Shown: in pieces, positions 1 to 7,172 of the stretch
Numbering within the stretch: the first letter of the stretch is position 1
Layout of the letters: every line of letters starts with the position of its first letter
Source of the DNA: an uncultured Clostridia bacterium
Lineage (GTDB): Bacteria > Bacillota > Clostridia > TANB77 > CAG-508
Direction of reading: 5' to 3'
Assembly (NCBI GenBank): GCA_934122235.1
Contig: CAKOWE010000002.1
Span: forward strand, 1-64,000
Length of the DNA: 64,000 bases
Made by a program: the position numbers and the translations under genes
The notes under the pieces: model-generated
Told to the model about the DNA's origin: nothing
The model's input: the letters and a program-made list of their open reading frames with translations, nothing else
The model's database searches: none

Positions 1-528
1 GGTCTTGGATATTTGTTTTTAATCATGCCATATTTAAACAATTGCAAACAATTTAAAAAAATATCCATAACATGTATCATCATTTCTAGTATATATCTAT
101 TATTAAGTGTACTTTGTTTACTTTTAGTACTACCTTATATTGCAGTTACAGCTGAAACAAATTCGATATATTTATTAACTAGAACATTAGAATTTGGTAG
201 ATTTTTCCAAAGAATTGATGCTTTGTTTATACTTCTTTTTATAATGTCTTGTCTTTCTTATTTAACTATTACACTATTTTTAATTTTAGACATATTTAAA
301 AAGATTACAAATATTAAAGATTCAAAAGCAATGTCATATTGTTTTTCAACTTTGATATTAGGTTTAGCCTTGATTCCGGATAACATTTCTATAATAAGAA
401 ATATAAACTATACCGTGCTTAAAGATTTTATTTTGTATTTTATATTTGGTTTTAGTACGATAGTATTAATTTTAGCTAATATAAAAAAGAAAAAGAAAGA
501 GAATATTAATATATCAAAACAACTATAG
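1..528 (+). CDS. GerAB-type spore germination permease, C-terminal part (cut by window start)
   Basis: The frame is open from base 1, so this is the C-terminal ~175 residues of a longer protein. Four hydrophobic segments are visible, followed by a short Lys-rich cytoplasmic tail. On its own this is only a membrane protein. The call rests mainly on position: it ends 24 bases before a Ger(x)C lipoprotein gene, the B-C order of gerA-type operons, and its size fits the last helices of the endospore germination permease (APC superfamily). In such receptors the B subunit sits in the inner spore membrane and is thought to sense the germinant. The apparent TTG start at 13 is just an internal codon. 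Confidence 0.7.
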   Translation, partial: GLGYLFLIMPYLNNCKQFKKISITCIIISSIYLLLSVLCLLLVLPYIAVTAETNSIYLLTRTLEFGRFFQRIDALFILLFIMSCLSYLTITLFLILDIFKKITNIKDSKAMSYCFSTLILGLALIPDNISIIRNINYTVLKDFILYFIFGFSTIVLILANIKKKKKENINISKQL

Positions 529-552
529 TTATAAAATCATAAGGAGAATTTT

Positions 553-1782
553 ATGAAAAAAAAGTTTTTATGTTTATTTTTAGTATTGTCTATATGTATA
601 GTTACATTAACTGGATGTTATGATGCAACAGGAGTTGAAAGCTTATCTTATGTTATAGCAATTGGCTTAGATAAAGGTGAAGATAACATTTTGAAACTTA
701 GCTTGCAATTTGCAACCCCTAACACTATAAGTCAAGATTCAAATAGCAGTAGTCAATCCAACACAACAACAATCACAACCATTGAATGTTCTTCTATTTT
801 GTCTGGTCTAAATTTAATTAATAGTTATATAAGCAAAAAAGCAAATTTATCACATTGCAAAATAATAGCTATATCGGAAGCTTTAGCAAGTGATGGAATT
901 TCTGAATATATATATACTCTCTTTGACAATGTTGAAGTTAGACCAAATTGCAATATTATAGTAACTCGATGTGATGCCATAGATTTCTTAGAAAATGCCA
1001 AACCAACCTTAGAAAAACTAATAGCAAGATATTATGAAGTAGCATTAAATTCAAGCGAATATACAGCTTATACTGCAGATATTCAATTAATTAATTTCTA
1101 TTCCGCTTTAAAAAGTTCTTCTACTCAACCTGTTGCTATACTTGCTGGGGTAAATACATCTCAAACACATACAAATTCAACTTACACTAACAAATTTAAT
1201 ATAGATTCTTCATATAAAGCAAATGAAACTCCTATAAAAGATAAAACAAGCTTAGAATGTATGGGACTAGCAGTATTTAACCATGATAAACTTGTTGGAG
1301 AACTAAATGGAATAGAATCTATCTGTTATGCAATTTTAACAAATAAACTAAATAATTGCATGATTTCCATACCAAATCCTGTTGATACAGAAAATCAAGT
1401 TGATATCTACTTAAACAATAAAAGAAATACAAAAATAACATCAGAATTAATAAATAACACTCCTTATATAACAATAGACATCACACTTGAAGGATATATT
1501 ACATCTTCTGACAAAGATGAAGATCATTCATCTTCTGAAACACTAAAACTAACTGGTGATGCTGCTTCCAAATATTTAAAATCACAAATTCTATCTTTTG
1601 CATACAAAACTTCTAAAGATTTAAAATGTGACGTAGTTGGTTTTGGTAAATATGCTGTAAGCAATTATTTAACTACAGACGAATGGTTATCAAGCGACTG
1701 GCTTTCTAATTATCAAAATGCTTTTTTTAACGTAAATACATCTATTAACGTCAAATCCGGTGAATTATTTTCAATGTTATAA
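553..1782 (+). CDS. Ger(x)C family spore germination lipoprotein
   Basis: 409 residues, normal for GerAC/GerKC proteins. It has a lipoprotein signal peptide: Lys-rich start, hydrophobic core and lipobox LTGC with the lipidated Cys at residue 22. The segment shortly after it (VIAIGLDKG) is typical of the family N-terminal domain. AAGGAG lies 8 bases before the ATG. As the C subunit of a germinant receptor it would be anchored on the outer face of the inner spore membrane and act with the A and B subunits; the B subunit gene is directly upstream. Its presence implies an endospore former. No frame or motif problems. Confidence 0.9.
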   Translation: MKKKFLCLFLVLSICIVTLTGCYDATGVESLSYVIAIGLDKGEDNILKLSLQFATPNTISQDSNSSSQSNTTTITTIECSSILSGLNLINSYISKKANLSHCKIIAISEALASDGISEYIYTLFDNVEVRPNCNIIVTRCDAIDFLENAKPTLEKLIARYYEVALNSSEYTAYTADIQLINFYSALKSSSTQPVAILAGVNTSQTHTNSTYTNKFNIDSSYKANETPIKDKTSLECMGLAVFNHDKLVGELNGIESICYAILTNKLNNCMISIPNPVDTENQVDIYLNNKRNTKITSELINNTPYITIDITLEGYITSSDKDEDHSSSETLKLTGDAASKYLKSQILSFAYKTSKDLKCDVVGFGKYAVSNYLTTDEWLSSDWLSNYQNAFFNVNTSINVKSGELFSML

Positions 1783-1815
1783 TAACAATACTTAATTTCG
1801 AAAGGATGCTTTTAT

Positions 1816-1989
1816 ATGAAATTTTTATTATTTGTTTTCATTATATTTACATTTATAAAAACATTTAGCTATGGCTTATTTGAATTAAGAACAAATAAAA
1901 ATAAACCTGGTGCAATAACAATAATATGTGTTGCACTAGGTTCATGTATATTAACAAGCATTGTCTTATTAACAAAAACCCCACATTAG
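1816..1989 (+). CDS. Small two-helix membrane protein at end of ger operon
   Basis: A 57-residue ORF starting at ATG 1816, 33 bases after the Ger(x)C stop, with AAAGGATG upstream. It has an N-terminal hydrophobic helix (about residues 3-22), a charged loop rich in Lys and Asn (23-30) and a second hydrophobic stretch (33-53). Small two-helix proteins of about this size occur beside gerK-type operons in Clostridia, which suggests a receptor accessory subunit (GerD/GerX-like role unknown). Supported by position, RBS and membrane pattern only. Confidence 0.6.
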   Translation: MKFLLFVFIIFTFIKTFSYGLFELRTNKNKPGAITIICVALGSCILTSIVLLTKTPH

Positions 1990-2004
1990 CCGTAACTTTA
2001 AAGA

Positions 2005-2156
2005 AATTTTAAGGACCTGCTCTTACACAGGTGGTGCCTTCCTAAATATTCATGGGCTTCTTAAATAAATTTAAGCATGCACGCCATATTTGAGAGATGG
2101 GCTCCAATTCCTAACTTGTTGGTTCTAAAATTTCAGTCTACACGCACTACGCAGGG
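2005..2156 (-). ncRNA. ssrS: 6S RNA
   Basis: Read on the minus strand, the region has the layout of 6S RNA, which binds the housekeeping RNA polymerase holoenzyme. The best match is the apical arm: GCATGCTTAAA, loop, TTTAAGAAGCC, the same GCAUGCU...AGAAGCC arrangement as in E. coli 6S RNA. A closing stem pairs CCTGC (2155-2151) with GCAGG (2020-2016), and more G-U pairs extend it only on the minus strand, which fixes the orientation. A -10 TATAAT lies at 2165-2160, giving a start near 2154. GAAATTTTA (about 2135-2127) is complementary to TAAAATTTC (about 2012-2004), a possible alternative fold. Ends are approximate. I see nothing else in 2168-2361. Confidence 0.8.
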
Positions 2157-2361
2157 AAAATTATATCCAATATTTAATTTGTAAATTTATTTTACTATAC
2201 AATATTCGTTTTCTCAACTATGTAATTTGTTTAATTTTTATATATTAAATTATCTTTTCTTTGTTTTTCTTTATTTTTTTCATTTATATTTATCTTTTTA
2301 TAATTTGATATCCTTAATTTTTCAATTAACACCTAAATAGCTTTACACAGATTATAAAGAA

Positions 2362-2409
2362 TTAAAAATGGCATAAATTTAAATATAATAATAAAATTTA
2401 TGCCATTTC
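2362..2409 (-). terminator. Rho-independent terminator
   Basis: Arms AAATGGCATAAATTT and AAATTTATGCCATTT form a long AT-rich hairpin. On the minus strand the 3' arm runs into TTTTTAATT. It follows the 45-residue protein at 2414-2551 and probably ends the leftward TauE-like operon. Confidence 0.75.
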
Positions 2410-2413
2410 TAAT

Positions 2414-2551
2414 TTACATTATTCCTATTTTTTTAGCTATTTTTCTTCCCTTTCTCATTATCTTTCTTTTATTTAGGGAACTTTCTGAATATATCATAGC
2501 AACTCCAGCTGACAAAACAGTTCCTAATATAATACCTTTTACAAATTTCAT
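2414..2551 (-). CDS. Small YtxH-like protein (45 aa)
   Basis: ATG at 2551 is preceded by a perfect AGGAGG. The 45-residue product has a Gly/Ala-rich hydrophobic N-terminus (MKFVKGIILGTVLSAG) followed by a strongly basic tail rich in Lys and Arg. That pattern is common in small YtxH-like membrane-associated proteins of Bacillota. It lies 53 bases downstream of the TauE-like gene pair and is followed by a terminator, so it is probably the last gene of that transcript. Function unknown. The long ORF on the opposite strand is its shadow. Confidence 0.65.
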   Translation of the reverse strand: MKFVKGIILGTVLSAGVAMIYSESSLNKRKIMRKGRKIAKKIGIM

Positions 2552-2604
2552 TAACCTTCCTCCTATCATTTATTTTAATATTTATCTGTTATTTACAATT
2601 ACTA

Positions 2605-2982
2605 TTATTTGTTTTTATTTTTATATTTATACTGTTTTATTAAAGTATATATTTGATAAAATGTAATTAGTAGTAAAAAAATTCCAAAAAATTTTCTCAG
2701 CTTTTTAACTTCCATACTTACAGCAAAGTTTGCTCCAATTATAGCTCCAATTACTCCAAAAATTGCCACTTGTATTCCTATTTTCCAATTTATTGTTTTT
2801 TCTTTTATATTTACTATTATTGAAGTAATTGATGTTGGTATGAAAAAAACTAAATTTGTGGCCTGTGCTATATGCTGATCTATTCCAAAAAAAAGAGAAA
2901 GAATTAATATAAGTATTGCTCCTCCTCCCATACCCAAGCCACTTATTATTCCAGATATTATTCCAGACAAAATTTCTACCAT
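2605..2982 (-). CDS. Half-size TauE/SafE-family permease, second of a pair
   Basis: 125 residues with about four hydrophobic segments, a Gly-rich first helix (GLGMGGG) and a second one containing AQATNL. These are TauE/SafE half-domain signatures. Classical family members are about 250 residues with two such halves and export or import sulfonates, sulfite or other organic anions. Here each half is a separate gene; this one starts 15 bases after the stop of the other with GAGGTG as RBS, so the two are cotranscribed and probably form a heterodimer. Substrate cannot be told. The C-terminus is Lys/Asn-rich and cytoplasmic. Confidence 0.8.
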   Translation of the reverse strand: MVEILSGIISGIISGLGMGGGAILILILSLFFGIDQHIAQATNLVFFIPTSITSIIVNIKEKTINWKIGIQVAIFGVIGAIIGANFAVSMEVKKLRKFFGIFLLLITFYQIYTLIKQYKYKNKNK

Positions 2983-2997
2983 TTTTCACCTCTATTT

Positions 2998-3357
2998 TTA
3001 GTTAAAAATCATTCTTACAGAAACATACAATAAGAATATAATAAAAGAAATTTCTAATATATTATCTGATATTTTTTTTAATAACTTGCTACCAATATAA
3101 CCACCAATAATACCTCCAATTGCACACAATACTCCTAATTTCCAATTAATATAATTATTTTTCATATAAAAAACACTACTTGCAATTACCATAGGTAATA
3201 TTGCAAAAATAGACGTTGCTCTTGCCTCTGTTTCTTTCATTTTTAATATATTTATAAAAGCTGGAACAATAATCATTCCACCTCCAGATGCAAACAAACC
3301 ACTAATTCCGCCAGCAAGTAGCCCTATTATCATATTTTTTATCATTTTAAACTCCAA
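2998..3357 (-). CDS. Half-size TauE/SafE-family permease, first of a pair
   Basis: 119 residues. The N-terminal helix has the motif GLFASGGGMIIVP and the next segment EARATS, typical of a TauE/SafE repeat unit. About four membrane segments. It is first of a tandem pair of half-length permeases, each carrying one repeat, consistent with an obligate two-subunit transporter. Start chosen at MEFKMIKNM; a second ATG at codon 5 is possible. No dedicated binding protein or sulfonate gene is adjacent, so substrate is open. Confidence 0.8.
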   Translation of the reverse strand: MEFKMIKNMIIGLLAGGISGLFASGGGMIIVPAFINILKMKETEARATSIFAILPMVIASSVFYMKNNYINWKLGVLCAIGGIIGGYIGSKLLKKISDNILEISFIIFLLYVSVRMIFN

Positions 3358-3509
3358 TATTTTTTAATTCAATTACTCAAACTTTTTAGTGTTTTACTCC
3401 TCAAACTCATAATGTCATTAAAACTAAAGTGCAGTTTTATCAAACACTACAAATTCATAATGATTGTTATTATTTATTCTATCTAAAACAATTATTTTTA
3501 TACTTAAAA

Positions 3510-3704
3510 CTATTTGTTTATCAATTCTGAACACATTTTTATAATTCTTTCTTCGCATTTTAACATGTGATGTAATATTTGAGTTTTTAGTTCCTCATCT
3601 TTTATATTATCTACCTTATCTAAAAAAAATTGTAATTCTCTTAAATATAATTCATCTTTTCTTTTTAATTCATCAATATTAACTCTGAAATTATATTCTT
3701 CCAT
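3510..3704 (-). CDS. Hypothetical small helical protein (64 aa)
   Basis: Starts with ATG after GAGGGG. The 64 residues are charged and predicted almost wholly helical (many Glu, Lys and Leu in heptad-like spacing), with no membrane segment. I do not recognise the family; it is not a clear Spo0E-type phosphatase because the SxxxD signature is absent. It is a lone leftward gene, divergent from the XRE regulator at 3897 across a 192-base intergenic region, so the two might share a control region. Confidence 0.55.
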   Translation of the reverse strand: MEEYNFRVNIDELKRKDELYLRELQFFLDKVDNIKDEELKTQILHHMLKCEERIIKMCSELINK

Positions 3705-3896
3705 ATTTACGTCCCCTCATTTAACCTATACATTTTAGATTGTACTATGTTTATTTTACTGCTAGGCAACTTTTTGTTACTTTTAAAGTTATATTTTGTT
3801 TGTTATGTGTTATTTTATATTATAAAATGATAAAATACAACAAAAAGTAAAAAATTTCAACTTTTTTATCACTTTTATTATAAGGATTGGTGAAGT

Positions 3897-4115
3897 ATGA
3901 TTAGAATTAAATTATCTGATTTACTCGGAAAACATAAAATGAATCAAAAAACTTTGGCTAATTTAACAAAAATCAGACCTGCTACTATTTCCAAAATGTA
4001 TTATGAGGAAACAAAAAGGTTAGACATAAGCCAACTTGATAGTATTTGTAAAGCTTTTAATTGCGAAATATCAGATTTATTAGAATTTGTTCCTGAAAAG
4101 GAAGATAAAAAATAA
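3897..4115 (+). CDS. Small XRE/Cro-type helix-turn-helix regulator
   Basis: 72 residues made up of one HTH domain: NQKTLANLTKIRPATISKMY is the helix-turn-helix, and the C-terminal half (LDSICKAFNCEISDLLEF) is the usual end of the YozG-like Cro/C1 fold. No ligand or oligomerisation domain. RBS is within AAGGATTGGTGAAGT just before ATG, nearly the same upstream pattern as the second XRE gene at 6238. Target unknown; the divergent 64-residue gene is one candidate. Confidence 0.85.
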   Translation: MIRIKLSDLLGKHKMNQKTLANLTKIRPATISKMYYEETKRLDISQLDSICKAFNCEISDLLEFVPEKEDKK

Positions 4116-4119
4116 TATC

Positions 4120-4150
4120 AAAAAAGGCACGCTTATAGCGTGTCTTTAAA
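4120..4150. terminator. Bidirectional terminator
   Basis: GGCACGCT-TAT-AGCGTGTC hairpin. On the minus strand the hairpin is followed by TTTTTT, making it a strong terminator for the ruvA-rarA transcript; on the plus strand it is followed by TTT and can serve the XRE gene. Confidence 0.8.
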
Positions 4151-4188
4151 ACTTTAACCCTAATAAAAAATATATAATTTTAATATTG

Positions 4189-5436
4189 TTATATTTCTTC
4201 AATTGTCTCATCCTTTACATAATATTTAGTACCCAGCATTTTGTCTGGCAAATATTGTTGATCAACTCTATGCATTGGATAATCATGTGGATATTTATAT
4301 CCTTGACCATACCCTAAACTACTCATTCCTTCTACTGGAGCATTTCTTATATGCATTGGAATTTCTCCAGTATCTTTATTTTGAATATCTTCTAACGCTT
4401 TATTTATTCCTAGATATGTAGCATTGGACTTTTTAGATAAGGCAACATATGTTGCTGCTTCTGACAATATTATTCTAGCCTCTGGCATCCCTATCATTGA
4501 TACCGCTTGCATAGCAGAAGTAGCTATCACTAAAGCATTGGGATTTGCAAGTCCTACATCTTCTGCAGCAGCAATTACAATTCTCCTAGCAATAAAAACA
4601 GGATCTTCTCCACCGCTTAAAGCTCTCGCTAAATAAAAAAGCGTTGCATCAGGGTCACTCCCTCTCATAGATTTTATAAAAGCACTTATATTATCGTAAT
4701 GACTGTCTCCATTTTTATCGAATACTGCTTTTCTTTTTCTAATACATTCTGCCGCAATTTCATCCGTTATATGTATTTCTCCTTCTGAATTCATTGGTGT
4801 AGTTAAAACAGCTATTTCTAATCCATTTAAAGCAGTTCTTACATCTCCGTTAGAAACATCTGCTATTTTCATTAAAGTATCTTCAGATATATTAATGTTA
4901 TATGTTCCCAATCCTTCTTCCTTCACTAAAGCATTTTTCAATATCTTAACAATATCTTCCTTATTTAACGGATTAAGTTTTATTACCATAGACCTAGATA
5001 TTAGAGCCTTATTAACCTCAAAATACGGATTTTCAGTAGTCGCCCCTATTAATATAACTGTACCATCTTCAACATAAGGAAGTAATACATCTTGTTGCAA
5101 TTTGTTAAATCTGTGTATTTCATCTATAAATAAAATACATTTTCCAGAAGGATTTAATAATGGATTTTTTGCCTCTTCTATTGCATTGTTTATATCTGAT
5201 GTACCTGAAGTTACTGCATTTAATTTTACAAACTTACATTTTGTAGTTTGACTTATCACTTTGGCAAGAGAAGTTTTTCCACACCCTGGAGGTCCAAACA
5301 ATATTATGCTAGACAATCTATCCGCTTTTATTGTTCTATATAGTACTTTATCTTTTCCTACAATTTCTTCTTGTCCCACGAACTCGTCTAATGTTTTTGG
5401 TCTTACCCTATATGCTAATGGTTTTGATAAATCCAT
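4189..5436 (-). CDS. rarA: Replication-associated recombination protein A (AAA+ ATPase)
   Basis: 415 residues, the usual length of RarA/MgsA. The N-terminus matches clamp-loader-like ATPases (LAYRVRPKTLDEFVGQEE), with Walker A GPPGCGKTSL near residue 49, Walker B LFIDEIHRF, sensor GATTENPYFEVN and the C-terminal MgsA domain with the family sequence YLGINKALEDI. RarA is a DNA-dependent ATPase acting at stalled replication forks and gaps. It starts 15 bases after ruvA, so the two form one operon; ruvB, the usual partner of ruvA, is not in this position. Confidence 0.95.
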   Translation of the reverse strand: MDLSKPLAYRVRPKTLDEFVGQEEIVGKDKVLYRTIKADRLSSIILFGPPGCGKTSLAKVISQTTKCKFVKLNAVTSGTSDINNAIEEAKNPLLNPSGKCILFIDEIHRFNKLQQDVLLPYVEDGTVILIGATTENPYFEVNKALISRSMVIKLNPLNKEDIVKILKNALVKEEGLGTYNINISEDTLMKIADVSNGDVRTALNGLEIAVLTTPMNSEGEIHITDEIAAECIRKRKAVFDKNGDSHYDNISAFIKSMRGSDPDATLFYLARALSGGEDPVFIARRIVIAAAEDVGLANPNALVIATSAMQAVSMIGMPEARIILSEAATYVALSKKSNATYLGINKALEDIQNKDTGEIPMHIRNAPVEGMSSLGYGQGYKYPHDYPMHRVDQQYLPDKMLGTKYYVKDETIEEI

Positions 5437-5451
5437 ATTTTTCTTCCCTTT

Positions 5452-6051
5452 CTATACATTTTGCAATAATTTTAATGCTTGTTTTATTGCATCTTCTATT
5501 CCTACAGAATCTACATTCATTTTTTCTAATACTTTATCTATTTCTTTTCTAGTATATCCTAATACTTGTAATGCAGCAATCAATTCACTGTTTTTATTAT
5601 CCTCTTTTATTACAACTTCTATTTCTTCGTTTTCTGTCATTGTTTCTTCAGTTTTTAATTTATCTTTTAATTCTAATACAATTCTCGCTGCAGTTTTTTT
5701 ACCTATTCCTGGTATTTTTACTAATTTACTTACATCATTTGATATTACAGCTAATGCAAAACTTGATGGTGTAATCTCAGAAAGCATTGCAATCGCAGAC
5801 TTTGCACCTATTCCACTAACAGATAATAATAATTCAAACATTCTTAATTCATCGTTACTAGTAAAACCATATAAACTAATGTTATCCTCTCTAACATAAT
5901 AATGTGTATATATTTTTACAGATGTGCCTACATCTCCTAAACTCTCTATCGACTTTAAAGACATAAAAATTTTATATCCTATTCCAGAAGTTTCAACTAT
6001 TACATAATTATTTGTTTTGGTATCTAACATACCTTTTATATATGCAAACAT
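5452..6051 (-). CDS. ruvA: Holliday junction branch migration protein RuvA
   Basis: 199 residues from ATG 6051 (MFAYIKGML). A longer frame runs upstream to 6084, but the perfect AGGAGG sits just before 6051 and family members start at MfayikG, so the short start is right. Domain I OB-fold at the N-terminus, the helix-hairpin-helix segments (LLSVSGIGAKSA and LVKIPGIGKKTA) in the middle, and a C-terminal domain III that contacts RuvB. RuvA binds four-way junctions as a tetramer and loads RuvB. Neither ruvB nor ruvC is adjacent. Confidence 0.95.
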   Translation of the reverse strand: MFAYIKGMLDTKTNNYVIVETSGIGYKIFMSLKSIESLGDVGTSVKIYTHYYVREDNISLYGFTSNDELRMFELLLSVSGIGAKSAIAMLSEITPSSFALAVISNDVSKLVKIPGIGKKTAARIVLELKDKLKTEETMTENEEIEVVIKEDNKNSELIAALQVLGYTRKEIDKVLEKMNVDSVGIEDAIKQALKLLQNV

Positions 6052-6237
6052 AAGTCCTCCTACAAACAAATTTTCTTTTTTCATATTTTATCATAAATAT
6101 ATTTTTTTGCAAGCTTTTTTGTTTAGTTTTTTCTATTGCATTATTTATACTGGTAGTAAAATTAAATTTATAGGTTTCTGTAAAACTATACTTATAAATG
6201 CTATATTTAGAGACATAATAAGGATAGGTGATTATTG

Positions 6238-6561
6238 ATGGCACTAGATTACAATATTATTGGAGAACGATTAAAAAAAGCAAGGCAAAATAAGCACATG
6301 ACTCAAGAAACATTATCAGAAAAATTAGATATGTCTGTTGCATTTTTAAGTAGAATTGAATGTGGTTCTTCTTTTATTAGCTTGAAAAGATTAGATCAAA
6401 TTTGTGAAATTTTAGATGTTAGTAAGGGATACATTTTAGAAGGAGCATCTATAAATTCAAAAAATTACTTAAACAAAGATTTTTCAGAACTTTTATCTAA
6501 TTGTCCACAAGATAAATATAAACTTATATATAATATAGCAAAAGTTATAATAGATGATTAA
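6238..6561 (+). CDS. XRE-family transcriptional regulator
   Basis: 107 residues from ATG 6238; an in-frame TTG lies directly before it but the AGGATAGGTG ribosome site fits the ATG better. The N-terminal two thirds is a Cro/C1 HTH domain (MTQETLSEKLDMSVAFLSRIE as the helix-turn-helix, then LDQICEILDVSKGYIL). The C-terminal ~35 residues are helical and not recognised. It is divergent from ruvA-rarA and is followed by its own terminator, so it is monocistronic. Target unknown. Confidence 0.85.
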   Translation: MALDYNIIGERLKKARQNKHMTQETLSEKLDMSVAFLSRIECGSSFISLKRLDQICEILDVSKGYILEGASINSKNYLNKDFSELLSNCPQDKYKLIYNIAKVIIDD

Positions 6562-6566
6562 AGACA

Positions 6567-6621
6567 AAAATGTTTAATCAAAGTTACTATTTTAGTAATA
6601 TTGGTTAAACATTTTTATTAT
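6567..6621 (+). terminator. Rho-independent terminator
   Basis: AAAAATGTTTAA and TTAAACATTTTT form the outer stem with an inner AGTTACTA/TAGTAAT stem. It directly follows the XRE gene and ends in a T-rich run. Confidence 0.75.
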
Positions 6622-6736
6622 TTTAGAGAAAATTTATTTACTTCTGAAAGTTATAACCTAGCAAATAACTAAAAAAATTATATTTTAAATTTAAATAACA
6701 TTTCAAATTCAATAATACATGTAACCCTTACATATA

Positions 6737-6765
6737 TTGAGTTTACCTAGATTTTATGATATAAT
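6737..6765 (+). promoter_or_regulatory. SigA promoter of small membrane protein gene
   Basis: TTGAGT at 6737-6742, a 17-base spacer and TATAAT at 6760-6765, with TG one base upstream of the -10 (extended -10). The transcript would have a short leader containing a GCTC-TGTA-GAGC hairpin at 6793-6804 that abuts the ribosome binding site. Confidence 0.8.
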
Positions 6766-6815
6766 TGTTACATTCCTATAGAATTATAGACCGCTCTGTA
6801 GAGCAAGGAGGAGCA

Positions 6816-7124
6816 ATGAAGTGGATATTAAATAATTTTCCAGTTCTATGTTTTTCAATCGCAAACACATTTTTTATTTTAAAAAGCGAAAATGACTTGG
6901 ATACTTTCGCAATAACGCTATTTACATTTTTTATGGGTTATGCTTTTTATACAGCTATTAACGAAATAAAACCTAAATCAATCACTTTAATATGCATGAT
7001 AATTGTATCTGCATTAGTCTTTGACACAATAGCTGTTTTTCATACCCATTCAATAGCTTATATACTTCTATCCGCTATAGCGTTTTTTTCCGGTTTTTAT
7101 TCCAAAATTTTTCGCCAAGAATAA
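6816..7124 (+). CDS. Hypothetical small integral membrane protein
   Basis: 102 residues from ATG 6816. A longer frame begins at 6765, but the AGGAGG just upstream of 6816 and the promoter whose -10 overlaps 6765 rule that start out. Three to four hydrophobic segments cover nearly the whole protein; the C-terminus is short and basic. I do not recognise the family. It has its own strong promoter and a terminator, so it is monocistronic, convergent with clpC. Confidence 0.65.
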   Translation: MKWILNNFPVLCFSIANTFFILKSENDLDTFAITLFTFFMGYAFYTAINEIKPKSITLICMIIVSALVFDTIAVFHTHSIAYILLSAIAFFSGFYSKIFRQE

Positions 7125-7136
7125 TGTGTCAAAAAG

Positions 7137-7166
7137 CAAAAAAGCTAGGTTTTCCTAGCTTTTTTG
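7137..7166. terminator. Bidirectional terminator between membrane protein gene and clpC
   Basis: AAAAAGCTAGG-TTTT-CCTAGCTTTTTTG forms an 11-base-pair hairpin with T-runs on both strands, placed between two convergent genes. Confidence 0.85.
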
Positions 7167-7172
7167 TTTTTT

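Noticed and set aside
2025..2045. T-box-like GGTGGTGCC on the plus strand
   Set aside because: It resembles the T-box antiterminator core but there is no aminoacyl-tRNA synthetase or amino-acid gene downstream. The minus strand gives a full 6S RNA layout and explains the same bases.
2400..2666. Hydrophobic plus-strand ORF of 88 codons
   Set aside because: It is antisense to the RBS-preceded 45-residue gene and to the end of the TauE-like gene, and has no ribosome site.
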